Shown: positions 8,401-17,700 of the stretch, piece after piece | How positions within the stretch are numbered: position 1 is the stretch's first letter | How the letters are laid out: every line of letters begins with the position of its first letter | Origin: UBA5704 sp036264355 | GTDB lineage: Bacteria; Acidobacteriota; Thermoanaerobaculia; Multivoradales; UBA5704 | DNA: 19,439 bases | NCBI GenBank assembly: GCA_036264355.1 | Contig: DATARD010000305.1 | Location: 1-19,439, forward strand | Direction of reading: 5' to 3' | Translations under genes and position numbers: made by a program | The notes under the pieces: model-generated | The model's database searches: none | Seen by the model: only the letters and a program-made list of their open reading frames with translations | Told to the model about the DNA's origin: nothing

Positions 8401-10213
8401 GGGGGAGAGCACCGCCGGCCGACTGCGCGCGGCGGGTGACTCCATCGTCACAGTCGCGGCCGGAACAATGTTCTCCGACTCGGAGGAGATGGCGTTCACG
8501 ATCGATCCCGGACGGCGCGCGGACTATGACGAGCTGATCACCGCTCTGCGTGCCGCCGATCGCCTGCCGCGGCGCATCCTGCATCTCTGGGGCGTGACGG
8601 CGGAGGAGCCGGCGGACGAGGCGGCGCTCACCCTGGGATTGGTCAGCCTGATGCTGCTCGGCCAGGCCCTGCAAGCCGCCGGCGCTCCGCCGCTCCGCCT
8701 CGCGGCCGTGGCGAACGGCCTCGCCGAGGTGGCGGACGGCGATCCGGTGCACCCGGCCAAGGCGGCGGTGCTCGGCGCGCTCAAGGTGATGGGGCAGGAG
8801 ATGCCGGGGCTTGCCTGCACGGCCATCGACGTCCTGCCGGGCCCGGGTCAGGAACGGCTGGTCGGACAGCTCCTGGCGGAGATGGGGGCAGCGGCAGAGG
8901 CTGCCGTCGCCTTCCGCGGCCGGCACCGCTGGGTGCGCTCGTTCACGCCGGTGCCTCTGACGGCTCCGGCCACGCCACAGTTCCACAAGGACGGGACCTA
9001 TCTCATCACCGACGGCACGCACGGCCCAGGGATGGCCATCGCCGAGCACCTGGTCCGCACCATCGGCGCGCGCGTCGTGCTGGTCATGCCGCCGCAGTTT
9101 CCGGCCCGCGAACGGTGGGAGAGCTGGGAGGGGCTGCCCGAGGTGCCGCCCGGCCAGGACGTCATCGGCACCGCGATTGGCCGGCTGCTCGCTCTGGAGG
9201 CGGACGGGCTCCTCGATCGGTTCGTGCTGGTGCGTTCCGCTCCCACCGACACGGCGGGTCTGCGCGGCGCCATCGCCGCGGCGCCCAATAGATTGCGCGG
9301 CGTCTTCCATACCGCCGGCGCGTTCACCGGCGGTCTCATCCTGCTCAAGACCCGCGAGGCATTGCTCGCTGCGATCGATCCGGCGGTGCGTGGCGCCCGG
9401 GCGCTGCTGGCGGCGCTGGCGCCGGTCAACGGCGAGCCGGAGCCGCCGGAATTCATCCTCCTCTGCTCTTCGACCCTCGCCGTGGCGGGCGGCCTCGGAC
9501 AGATCGACCATGCCGCAGCCGGCTGCTTCCTGGAGGCGCTGGCCTTGCGGCTCGCCGCTCGCGATGGCGCGCCGAAAACCGTCGCCGTGCACTGGGACCC
9601 CTACCAGTGGGGCGGCTGGTTGGCCGGCGCCGCTGGAGCCGCGGGCGGGATGTTGCCGGAGGAGGTCGCCGCGAACCTGCAGAGCTTCGGCGTGCCGTCG
9701 GGCGCGAGCGGCGAGGCGCTGGAACGCCTGCTCGCCGCCGGGCTGCCGGCCGCCGCCGTGTCCTCCCGCGATCTCGACGCCGTGCTGCGCGAGACCGACG
9801 CGCTCTCCGTCCAGGCTCTCGCCGGGCAGGTGGAGCACGGCCCGCGCGAGACGCATCCGCGGCCTGGCCTGTCGACCGAGTACGCGCCGCCGGGCAACGA
9901 GCTGGAGGAGACACTGGCCGCCCTCTGGCAGGATCTCTTCGGCATCTCCCCGATCGGCGTTCACGACAGCTTCCTCGAATTGGGCGGTCATTCGCTGCTG
10001 GCGATCCAGATGGCCACCCAGCTCCGCGCCCGGCTCACCGTCGACCTGCCGGTCACCGTGCTGTTCGAGGCGCCGACGATCGTCGAGCTGGCGAAGCGCA
10101 TCCGCCAAGCGCGCGGGGAGGACGATCCCGAGGCGATGGACGCGCTGCTCGCGCTGATCGAAGGGCTGTCGCCGGAAGAGACGGCGGAGAAGCTCGCGGA
10201 GATGGGGCTGTAG
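5489..10213 (+). CDS. type I modular PKS, KS-AT-KR(inactive)-ACP
   Basis: One polyketide extension module of 1574 residues. ATG at 5489 is chosen because AGGAGG lies 8 nt upstream; a GTG at 5459 in the same frame would add 10 residues without a better ribosome site. KS: AVIGLAGRFPG at the N-terminus and a complete triad (TACSTSL Cys184, HGSGT His320, NVGH His360). AT: GYSVGEY nucleophile Ser644 and HAFH at 740-743, the malonyl-CoA signature. Post-AT linker ends in LPAYPFERQRCW. There is no room for a DH, only a KR with its structural half (about 925-1165) and catalytic half (about 1170-1385). The KR looks dead: TDGTHGPG replaces the TGGxGGLG cofactor loop, and Lys, Tyr and Asn of the active site are Ala1299, His1341 and Gly1345, with Ser1328 kept. 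ACP: LGGHSLL, Ser1502. Acidic C-terminal helix ending LSPEETAEKLAEMGL is a likely docking element. It probably adds one malonate unit to the peptide from the upstream NRPS and leaves the ketone. Confidence 0.97.
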   Translation: MSEDSEMVQGIAVIGLAGRFPGAPTVEDFWRNLEGGVGSITFFSAEELAAAGVDPGLLADERYVRAKGTLAGAELFDSAFFGFTPREAELMDPQHRVFLETAWEALEDAGCDPERAAGRIGLFAGSGPSSYLITNLLPNLGRDERLAAAGELQLLLLNDRDFLATRASYKLNLRGPSLVVQTACSTSLVAVHLACQSLLTGDCDAALAGGVSISTPLAGGYAWQEGGVMSPDGCCRAFDAAAGGSVPGDGCGVVMLKRLVDALADGDTIHAVIRASAVNNDGSGKVGYTAPGVEGQAAVIAESLMMAEVDAASIGYVEAHGSGTTLGDPIEVAALAQAFASAGAPPRSIALGSVKTNVGHCNAAAGIAGLLKTVLALEHGTIPPSLHFAAPNPQIDFAAGPFYVPTAATPWPETGEPRRAGVSSFGMGGTNVHAVLEEAPAEEADAAPARPWQLLTLSARTPAALDAAAARLADHLEAHPEIPLADVAWTLQTGRRAFEHRRIAVARDVPGAVAALRGARAVYGKREGNDRPVVFLLPGLGDQYAGMARGLYDGEPVFRAVFDQCAERLESRLGRDLRTVLFAGTTKNAGPDLRTLLRRDASPDEGSDLHRTLFAQPLCFAVEYALARLVMSWGIEPEAMIGYSVGEYVAACLAGVLALEDALDLVARRAQLIAELPGGAMLAVPLPEMEVLPLLDGDLSVAATNGPHLTVVAGPAVAMDGLERRLAERGASTIRLPTTHAFHSAMMRPAAAALTEAVRRVKIKEPEPRIPYLSNVTGDWITGAAIADPGYWARHMEGTVRFAEGAARLLAEPDRVYLELGPGGSLGALLRQHPEAPAGLVAVTALPRAGEGRADTETLLEAAGRLWIAGAEIDWERLQGIDQGARLRHVRLPAYPFERQRCWIDPPAAGGRPAFRAGAETKADVADWFWAPSWRQAPGPHPPAPSPIPSLPPGEGEQGNSWLIFLDSCGLGESTAGRLRAAGDSIVTVAAGTMFSDSEEMAFTIDPGRRADYDELITALRAADRLPRRILHLWGVTAEEPADEAALTLGLVSLMLLGQALQAAGAPPLRLAAVANGLAEVADGDPVHPAKAAVLGALKVMGQEMPGLACTAIDVLPGPGQERLVGQLLAEMGAAAEAAVAFRGRHRWVRSFTPVPLTAPATPQFHKDGTYLITDGTHGPGMAIAEHLVRTIGARVVLVMPPQFPARERWESWEGLPEVPPGQDVIGTAIGRLLALEADGLLDRFVLVRSAPTDTAGLRGAIAAAPNRLRGVFHTAGAFTGGLILLKTREALLAAIDPAVRGARALLAALAPVNGEPEPPEFILLCSSTLAVAGGLGQIDHAAAGCFLEALALRLAARDGAPKTVAVHWDPYQWGGWLAGAAGAAGGMLPEEVAANLQSFGVPSGASGEALERLLAAGLPAAAVSSRDLDAVLRETDALSVQALAGQVEHGPRETHPRPGLSTEYAPPGNELEETLAALWQDLFGISPIGVHDSFLELGGHSLLAIQMATQLRARLTVDLPVTVLFEAPTIVELAKRIRQARGEDDPEAMDALLALIEGLSPEETAEKLAEMGL
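8306..8357 (+). repeat. REP-like inverted-repeat element inside the PKS gene
   Basis: Perfect 11-bp inverted repeat, arms 8319-8329 and 8347-8357 with a 17-nt spacer, preceded by a C-rich head (8306-8318). The first 25 bases occur again in reverse orientation at 1-25. It is translated as a Pro/Gly-rich stretch (GPHPPAPSPIPSLPPGEGE) between the two first strands of the KR structural subdomain (FWAPSWRQ ... NSWLIFLD). The transcript could form a stem-loop here. C-rich/G-rich palindromes of this style are common dispersed repeats in high-GC genomes. Confidence 0.82.
8990..9640 (+). other. catalytic half of KR domain, predicted inactive
   Basis: Recognisable by YLITDGTHGPG (8999-9031), GVFHTAGAFTGG and LLCSSTLAVAGGLGQIDHAAAG (9461-9523). 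Compared with active type I KRs, the glycine-rich NADPH loop is altered (His and Pro inside it), the catalytic Lys is Ala (9383-9385), the catalytic Tyr is His (9509-9511) and the Asn four residues on is Gly (9521-9523). The serine at 9470-9472 remains, exactly 13 residues before the Tyr position as in EryKR1. Loss of three of four catalytic positions makes reduction of the beta-ketone very unlikely. Confidence 0.88.
10138..10210 (+). other. C-terminal docking tail of the PKS
   Basis: MDALLALIEGLSPEETAEKL and the last five residues form a short acidic amphipathic segment after the ACP. It likely contacts the N-terminal helix of the next NRPS-type subunit; both downstream proteins carry a similar candidate partner helix. 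Confidence 0.55.
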
Positions 10214-11707
10214 ATGGCGACCGCCGACCGTCTCGCCGCCCTGAGCCCCGAGCAGCGGGCCCTGTTCGAGCGCCTGCGCGAAAAGAGCCGCCAGGCCGCG
10301 CCCGCCGTGCGCACGCCGCCGCCGGTGCGCCGCGCGTCCGGCCCGGACGGCACCGGCGACTGGCCGCTCTCGTTCGACCAGGAGCGGCTCTGGCGCATGC
10401 ATCAGGAGCGTCCCTACCTGGTCTCCTGGAACGTCGACGCCGGCAGCCGCATCCTGGGGGCTCTCGACGTGCCGCTGTTCCTGCGCGCCTTCCATGAGGT
10501 CGTCCGCCGCCACGCGGCGTTCCGCACGGTGTTTCCGGTCGTTTCTACCGAAATGGGCGGAAAGCCGGTGCAGCGCGTGGTTTCTTTTCTTGCGCCCGAG
10601 GCTTCCTTCCTCGATGTGTCCGCCCTCCCGGCCGGCTTGCGTGAGGCCGCCGGTCACCGGGCGATCTACGACCACACCCGCCAGCCCTTCGACCTCGCCC
10701 GCGGGCCGCTGCTGCGCCTCGCCCTGGTCCGCCTGGCCGAACGCGAGCACCTCTTCCTGCTCACCGTCCACCATCTGGCGACGGACTGGGTGACGTTCCA
10801 GATCCTCTTCGCGGAGCTGCTCCAGATCTATGACGCGCTGCGCGCGGGGCGCGCGCCGTTCCTGCCTCTGCTGCCGGCGCAGTTTCCCGACTACGTGCTA
10901 TGGGAGCGCGAGCGGTGGCAGGGCGAGGCGCTGGAGGCGGAGACGGCGTTCTGGCGGCGGCATCTCGACGGCTATCCGCTGGTTCTCGATCTATCGTCGG
11001 TTCTCCCCGGCAGCCGGCCGCGGCCGGCGGTGCAGAGCCAGCGCGGCGGCCTCTACCAGGTGCGCGCCGGTGCGGCGCGCTCGGACCGGATGCGCGAGCT
11101 GGCGCAGCGCGAGGGGGGGACGATGTTCATGGCGGTCCTCGCCGTGCTCGGCATCGCCATCGGGCGGGTCACCGGGCTGGAGCGCTTCCTGCTCGGCTCG
11201 AACGGCGCCAACCGCGCGCTGCCGGAGCTGGGACCGGTGACCGGTTTCTTCCTCAACCAGATCCCGTTCGCCATCGATCTGACCGGGAATCCCACCTACC
11301 GCGAGCTGCTGGGCCGGGTGCGCAAGACGGCGCTCGCCACCTACGCGCATCAGAACCTGCCGTTCAGCAAGCTGATCGAAACCCTGGGAGCGGACGACGA
11401 CGGGAAGCGCAATCCGGTGGTCCAGGTGCTCCTCCTCCTGCTCCAGGGCCAGAGCAGCACCGAGACCGGTGACCTGCGCTTCGAGCCGGTCGGGCTCTAC
11501 GACGGCAATTGCCGCTGGGACCTGATGTTCGGGCTCTACGACTATCACGACGCCGGCCTCACCGGGCCGCTGGAATACAACGCCGACATTTTTGACCCGG
11601 CGGCGATCGGCCGGCTGCTGGACCTGTTCTATCGCCTGCTCGACGCGGTCGCCGCCGACCCCGACGCGCGCCTTTCCGATCTGCCCCAACTCGAGGGCGC
11701 GGGATGA
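10214..11707 (+). CDS. freestanding NRPS condensation domain
   Basis: Protein of 497 residues that is a single C domain with no A or PCP. ATG directly follows the TAG of the PKS; only weak GGAG (10198) or GGGG (10204) lies upstream, so translation probably depends on coupling. Residues 1-50 form a charged helix (DRLAALSPEQRALFERLREK) plus a Pro/Arg linker. Core motifs: SFDQERLWRM (C1, with Asp where Ala is usual), RHAAFRTVF (C2), HHLATDW (C3; His187 and Asp191 kept, Gly replaced by Trp192), GFFLNQIPF (C5) and YAHQNLPFSKL (C7). Catalytic His is present and the length is normal for one C domain, so it may be active. It is clearly a paralogue of the C domain opening the next gene, sharing the N-terminal helix, DWPLSFDQER and HHLxTDW. 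It could condense the polyketide intermediate, act in trans elsewhere, or be a leftover duplicate; the sequence does not decide. Confidence 0.93.
   Translation: MATADRLAALSPEQRALFERLREKSRQAAPAVRTPPPVRRASGPDGTGDWPLSFDQERLWRMHQERPYLVSWNVDAGSRILGALDVPLFLRAFHEVVRRHAAFRTVFPVVSTEMGGKPVQRVVSFLAPEASFLDVSALPAGLREAAGHRAIYDHTRQPFDLARGPLLRLALVRLAEREHLFLLTVHHLATDWVTFQILFAELLQIYDALRAGRAPFLPLLPAQFPDYVLWERERWQGEALEAETAFWRRHLDGYPLVLDLSSVLPGSRPRPAVQSQRGGLYQVRAGAARSDRMRELAQREGGTMFMAVLAVLGIAIGRVTGLERFLLGSNGANRALPELGPVTGFFLNQIPFAIDLTGNPTYRELLGRVRKTALATYAHQNLPFSKLIETLGADDDGKRNPVVQVLLLLLQGQSSTETGDLRFEPVGLYDGNCRWDLMFGLYDYHDAGLTGPLEYNADIFDPAAIGRLLDLFYRLLDAVAADPDARLSDLPQLEGAG
11693..11697 (+). promoter_or_regulatory. 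ribosome binding site of the second NRPS gene
   Basis: GAGGG lies 6 nt before ATG 11704, inside the last codons of the freestanding C-domain gene. The start codon overlaps that gene's stop (ATGA), which favours coupled reinitiation. Confidence 0.55.
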
Positions 11708-14700
11708 GCGTCACCGACCGCCTCGCCTCGTTGACTCCCGCACAGCGCACCCTGTTCGAAAAGATGTGGGAGCGACAGAAGGCGACGGATCACGCGGTCC
11801 AGCCGCCGCCGGTCCCGCACCGCACCGGCCGGACGGGAGCGGGGGATTGGCCGCTGTCGTTCGACCAGGAGCGGTACTGGTTCATGGAGCAGCTCCACCC
11901 GGGCGGTGCTGGCTTGGGTGCCGGATTGAACATCGCCGCCGCCACCCGCATGCGCGGTCCGGTCCGCGTCGCGGTCGTGGCGGCGGCCCTGGACGAGATC
12001 GTCCGCCGCCATGCCGCCTGGCGCACCGCGTTCCCGGTGGCAAACGGCGCGCCGGTACAGCGGGTGGCCGCCGCGCGGCGGCAGCACCTCGCGGTGATCG
12101 ATCTCGCGGCCCTGCCCGGAGAGCGGCGCGAGCGTGAGGCGCGCCGGCTGGTGGGGGAGGACGCCGCGTGCCCCTTCGATCTGGTCCGGGGTCCCCTGGT
12201 GCGGTCGAGCCTGCTGCGCCTGGACCGCGAGGACCACATCTGCCTGCTCACCGTCCACCACCTGGTCACCGACTGGATCTCGTTCCAGATCGTCTGGAGC
12301 GAGCTGGCGGTGCTCTGCACGGAGATCGCCGCCGGCCGGCGGTCTATGCCGCAGACACTGCCGGCGCCGCCGGTCCACTACGCCGACTTCGCCCTCTGGC
12401 AGCGCGCGTGGCTTCAGGGAGAGGTCCTGGACGGCCTGGCCACCTGGTGGCGCGAGCGGCTGGAGGGCTTCCCGCAGGCCCTGGACCTGCCGACCGACCG
12501 GCCGCGCCCGCGCGTCGCCCGCCTGCGCGGCGGCCGCGTGACCGTGCGCGCCTCCCATGAGCTCGCGGCAAGTCTGCGCGCGCTCGCCCACCGCGAGGGG
12601 GCGACCCTGTTCATGGTCGTCCTCGCGGCCCTGGCCGCGCTCCTCGCCGGCCTCTGCCGCCAGGAGCGCCTGATCGTCGGCGCCAACCACGCCAACCGCA
12701 ACCGGCCCGAGCTCGAGAACGTGCTGGGCTGTTTCCTCACCCAGGTGCCGTTCCCCATCGACCTCGGCGGCGATCCGGCGTTCAGCGAGCTGCTGGCGCG
12801 GGCGCGCCTGGCGTCCCTCGGCGCCTTCGCCCACCCCCTCCCTTTCGGCCAACTGGTGAGCGCGGTGCAGCCGGAGCGCGACACCAGCCGCCAGCCGCTG
12901 ATCCAGAGCCTGGTGCAGGTTCTCGACGGCGGTGAGGAGAGCGCGGCGTCCCTGTCCGGCGTCTCCTTCGAAGCGGTGGACGCCTACGACGGGAACGCCC
13001 GCTATGACCTGATGCTCACTCTCTTCAATCATCCCGGCGATTCCGGCGATTCCGGCGGGCTCCGGGGACCGCTCGAATTCGACGCCGACCTTTTCGACGC
13101 CACGACCGCCGGTCGCTTTGCCGAGCTTTTTCTTCTCCAGATCGGCGCTGCGGTGGCCGACCCCGGCCTGCGCCTCTCCGCGCTGCCGGCGCTCAGCCCG
13201 GCGGCGCGCCACCAGACGCTGGTCGAGTGGAACGACACCGCCCGGCCGCTCCCCGGCTGGACGGTGCCGGTGCGCTTCGCCGCCCAGGCCGCCCGCACGC
13301 CGGACGCCACCGCCTTGGTATTTCGCGGCGCTACGCTCTCCTATGGCGAGCTCGACCGCCGCGCGGCCACCTTCGCGAGAGGACTGCGCGCGACGGGTGC
13401 CGGCCCCGGGAAGCGCGTGGCGCTCCTCCTGGAGCGCTCTTCGGAGCTGGTCGCCGCCCTCCTCGGCGTCTGGAAGGCCGGCGGCGCGGCCGTTCTGCTC
13501 GATCCGGCGGCACCCGCGGCGCGGACCGCCGATCTGCTCGCCGACGCCGCGCCCGCCGCGGTGATCGGTCCGGGGGGGATCGATCGGACCGATCGGACTG
13601 ATCGGACCGATCCGGCTGATCCCGTCCACCCGGCCGATCTCGCCTATCTCATCTACACTTCCGGCACCACCGGCCGTCCCAAGGCCGTCGAGGTCGAGCA
13701 CGGCAGTCTCGCCGCCACGCTCGCGGCGCTCCTCGGCCGCTTCGCGTTCGGTCCGGACGACCGCATGCCGCACCTGGCGCAGTTCTCTTTCGACATCTCC
13801 CTGGCCGAGCTGTTTCTGCCCCTCCTCGCCGGCGGTGTCTGCGAGATCCTCTCCCGGGAGGAGATCCTGGAGCCCGCCGTCCTCCTCGCCGCGGTGGAGA
13901 GGGCGACCCGCCTGCATGCCGTCCCCAGCCTCCTGCGCCGCATCGCGGCCGGGGTCCGCGAGCCCCGTGCCGGCGAGAAAAGCGCCGACGAGAACAGCGC
14001 CGACGAGAACGATGCCGATCGATTCGCCGGCCTGCGCACCGTTTTGGTGGGCGGCGATGCCGTTCCCGCGGACTTGCAGGCGGAGCTTCTGGCGGCATTT
14101 CCGGCCGCCGGGCTCGCCGTCCTCTACGGGCCCACCGAGGCGGCGATCGTCTGCACGGCGCACCCGGTCGCGCGGCGGCGGCCCGAGCGCCAGCTCATCG
14201 GCCGGCCTCTCGACAATGTCGAGCTGCGGGTCGTCTGTCCGAACGGTGCACCCGTCCCGCTGGGCGTGCCTGGCGAGCTGTGGGTCGGCGGTCCGGGAGT
14301 CGCCCGCGGCTACCACCACCGCGCCGAGCTGACGGCCGAGCGCTTCGTGAGCGTCGACGGCCGCCGCTTCTACCGTACCGGCGATCTGGTGCGGCAGGTG
14401 CCGGCCGAGGGCGGCGCTCTGGAGTTCCTCGGCCGGACCGACTTCCAGGTCAAGATCCGCGGCTTCCGTGTCGAGCCGGGGGAAGTCGAGGCCGCCCTCC
14501 TCGCCCATCCCGCGGTCGGCCAGGCGGTGGTCACCGCCTCGGTTCTCGGCGGCGAGAAGTGCCTCGTCGCGAATTGGGCGCCGGCCGCCGGGGTGGCGGC
14601 CTGCCCGTCCGAAGCGCTGCGCGCGCACCTGGAGGCGCGACTGCCGTCCTACATGGTGCCCGCGGCGTTCGTGGCCCTCCCGGAGCTACCGCGGACCGCT

Positions 14701-17700
14701 CACGGCAAAGTCGATCGCGCCCGCCTGCCGACTGCGGACCGCGGACCCGCTCTCCCGGCGGACGCCGCGCCGCGCACGCCGGCCGAAGAGGTGGTGGCCG
14801 CGGTCTGGTGCTCCCTCCTCGGGCTGCCGCGGGTCTCCCGATCCGCTGACTTCTTCACCCTGGGAGGGCATTCGCTGCTCGCCACCCAGGTCGTCAGCCG
14901 CCTGCGCGCCGCCACCGGTGCCGAGCTGGCGGTCCGCGACCTGTTCGCGGCGCCGACCGTGGCAGCCCTGGCGGCCGCCGTGGAGGCGGCGCTCTCGGCC
15001 GGATCGTCACTCGCGGCGGCCCCGCCCCTCCTGCCGGTGCGGCGCGTGGCGGAGGGCATGCCGCTGTCCTTCGCGCAGGAGCGGCTCTGGTTCCTCGATC
15101 GTCTGCAGCCCGGGAACACGGCGTACAACATCCCCCTCGCGCTCGCCGCCCGGGGCGATGCGCGGCCGGCGGCTCTCGCCGCGGCGCTCGGCGGGATGGT
15201 CCGCCGCCACGAGGTCCTGCGCACCACCTTCGGCCTGCGCGGCGGCCGGGCGGTCCAGGTGATCACTCCGCCTTCTCCCTGGATGCTGCCTCTCGTCGAT
15301 CTCGCGGCGCTCCCGGCCCGTGACCGCGCCGCCGAGGCGAGCCGGCTGGCCACCCAGGAGGCCGGCCGGCCGTTCGACCTCGAACGGGGGCCGGTGCTGC
15401 GGACGACCCTCCTCCGGCTGGCGCCCTCCGAGCACGCCCTGCTCCTCAACGTCCACCACATCGCCGCCGACGGCTGGTCGCTCGGCGTGATGACCGCCGA
15501 GATCGCCGCGCTCTACCGCGCCGCGGCGGCGGGATCGTCGCCACAGCCATCGTCCCTTCCGCCGTTCTCCGTGCAGTACGCCGATTTCGCCGTCTGGCAG
15601 CGCGCCTGGCTCCAGGGGGAGGCGCTGGAGCGCCAGCTCTCCTATTGGCGGCAGCGCCTGGCGGGAGCGCCGGCTCTGGACCTTCCGCTCGACCGCCCAC
15701 GTCCTGCGGCGGCGAGCTCGCGCGGTGCCACGTTCGCCTTTCCGCTCGGCGCCACGATGACCTCCGGCCTCGCCGGCTTCGCCCGCGGCTGCGACGCAAC
15801 GTTGTTCATGGTCCTCCTCGCGGCCTTCCAGGCCCTGCTCGGCCGCACCACCCGGCAGGACGACCTCCTCGTCGGCTCGCCGATCGCCAACCGCAACCGC
15901 GTCGAGGTCGAGCCGCTGATCGGCTTCTTCGTCAACACTCTCGTGCTGCGCGCCGACCTCGCCGCCGATCCCGCGTTCCGCGAGCTGGTGGCGCAGGCGC
16001 GCCGCACCGCGCTCGACGGCTACTCCCACCAGGACCTGCCGTTCGAACGGCTGGTCGAGGAGCTGCGCCCCGAGCGGCGCCTGGCGCAGAACCCGCTCAT
16101 CCAGGTGATGTGCGCGGTGCAGAACGCTCCGCTGCGTGAGGCCGAGGTCCCCGGCTTGGCGTTCGTGCTCATGGCGTTCGACTTTCCGGCCGCGCGTTTC
16201 GACCTCGAGCTGATGTTCTGGGAACGGGAGGAGGGGCTCACCGGCCAGCTCACCTACAGCACGGACCTCTTCGACGCCGCCACCATGCGCCGCCTGACAG
16301 GGCACTTCGCAGCTCTCCTCGGAGCCGCCCTCGACGACCCCGGTCAGGCGGTCTCCGCGCTGCCGCTCCTCGCCGCGGCGGAGCGCCACCAGCTCCTGTG
16401 GGAGTGGAACGACACCGGTGCTCCGGCGGGTCTGGCGGATGAGGGCGGGCCGGACGTGGTGGCGCTCATCGCGGTGCGGGCGCGCTCTCATCCGCGGACG
16501 CTTGCCGTCGCTGCAGCCGGAGGGCAGCTCACCTACGGCGGCCTCGCGGCGCGTGCCGCGGCTCTCGCCCGCCGGCTCATCGCGCTCGGCGCCGGACCGG
16601 ACGTGCCGGTGGGCGTCCATGCCGGCCGCTCTCCGGAGCTGGTGACCGGCGCCCTGGCCGCGCTGTGGGCCGGCGGCGCCTATCTGCCGCTCGACCCTTC
16701 GTATCCCGAGGAACGCCTGGCCCACATGGTGCGTGCGAGCGGCATGCCGGTGCTGCTCAGCGCTTCCCTCCAGGCCGGGGAATCGCCGGCTTGGGCGGCG
16801 GGCGTGCGAGTCCTTCGCCTCGACGCCGGTGAGCCCGCGCCCACGATGGAGACGCCGGAGCCGTTGCCGGCCCCTGCCGCCGTGCCGCCCGAGGCCCTGG
16901 CCTACGTCCTCTACACCTCCGGCTCGACCGGCCAGCCGAAAGGCGTGCAGGTGCCGCGCAGCGGCCTGGACGCCCTGGTGCGCTGGCACCTCCGCGCCTG
17001 GCGGGTCACGGCGGAGGACCGGGCGACGCTCGTCGCCTCGCCGGGCTTCGACGCGGCGGTCTGGGAGAGCTGGCCCTATCTCGCCGCGGGCGCCAGCCTG
17101 CACCTACCGGACGAGGAGGCGCGCCTCTCGCCGGAACGACTCCTCTCCTGGCTCGCCGCGGAGCGGATCACCGTCTCCTTCCTGCCCACTCCGCTCGCCG
17201 AGCCGCTCGTCGTGGCGGCGGAAGGGAGAGCTGCTCGCGGGGAGCTTCCGCACCTCGCGCTGCGCGCCCTGCTGACCGGCGGCGACCGCCTGCGGCGGGC
17301 TCCGGGCCGGCCGCTGCCCTTCGCGCTCGGCAACCACTACGGCCCGACCGAGAGCAGCGTGGTGGCCACCTGGACGACCGTTTCGCCGGACGGCGTCGCG
17401 GCGCGCCCGCCCTCGATCGGCCGCCCGGTCGACGGCACCCGCGTCCACGTCCTCGATCCAGGTCTCGATCCGGTCCCCCTCGGTGTGCCCGGAGAGCTGT
17501 GGATCGCCGGCGCGGGCCTGGCGCGCGGCTATCTGGGGCGCCCGGACCTGACCGCCGAGCGCTTCCTCCCCGATCCGTTCGCCGGACGGCCGGGCGAGCG
17601 GATGTACCGCAGCGGCGACCTCGTGCGGCGGCTGGCGGATGGCGGCCTCGACTTCCTCGGCCGGGTGGATACGCAGGTCAAGCTGCGCGGTGTCCGTATC

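Noticed and set aside
7583..10774. Very long reverse-strand open frame (about 1060 codons); others at 4727-7318, 11629-14628, 15007-17103 and 17104-19386.
   Set aside because: They lie antisense to firmly identified NRPS/PKS domains, show no recognisable motifs, have low-complexity Arg/Gly/Ala-rich translations and cross gene boundaries. They follow from the G/C-rich third positions of the real genes.
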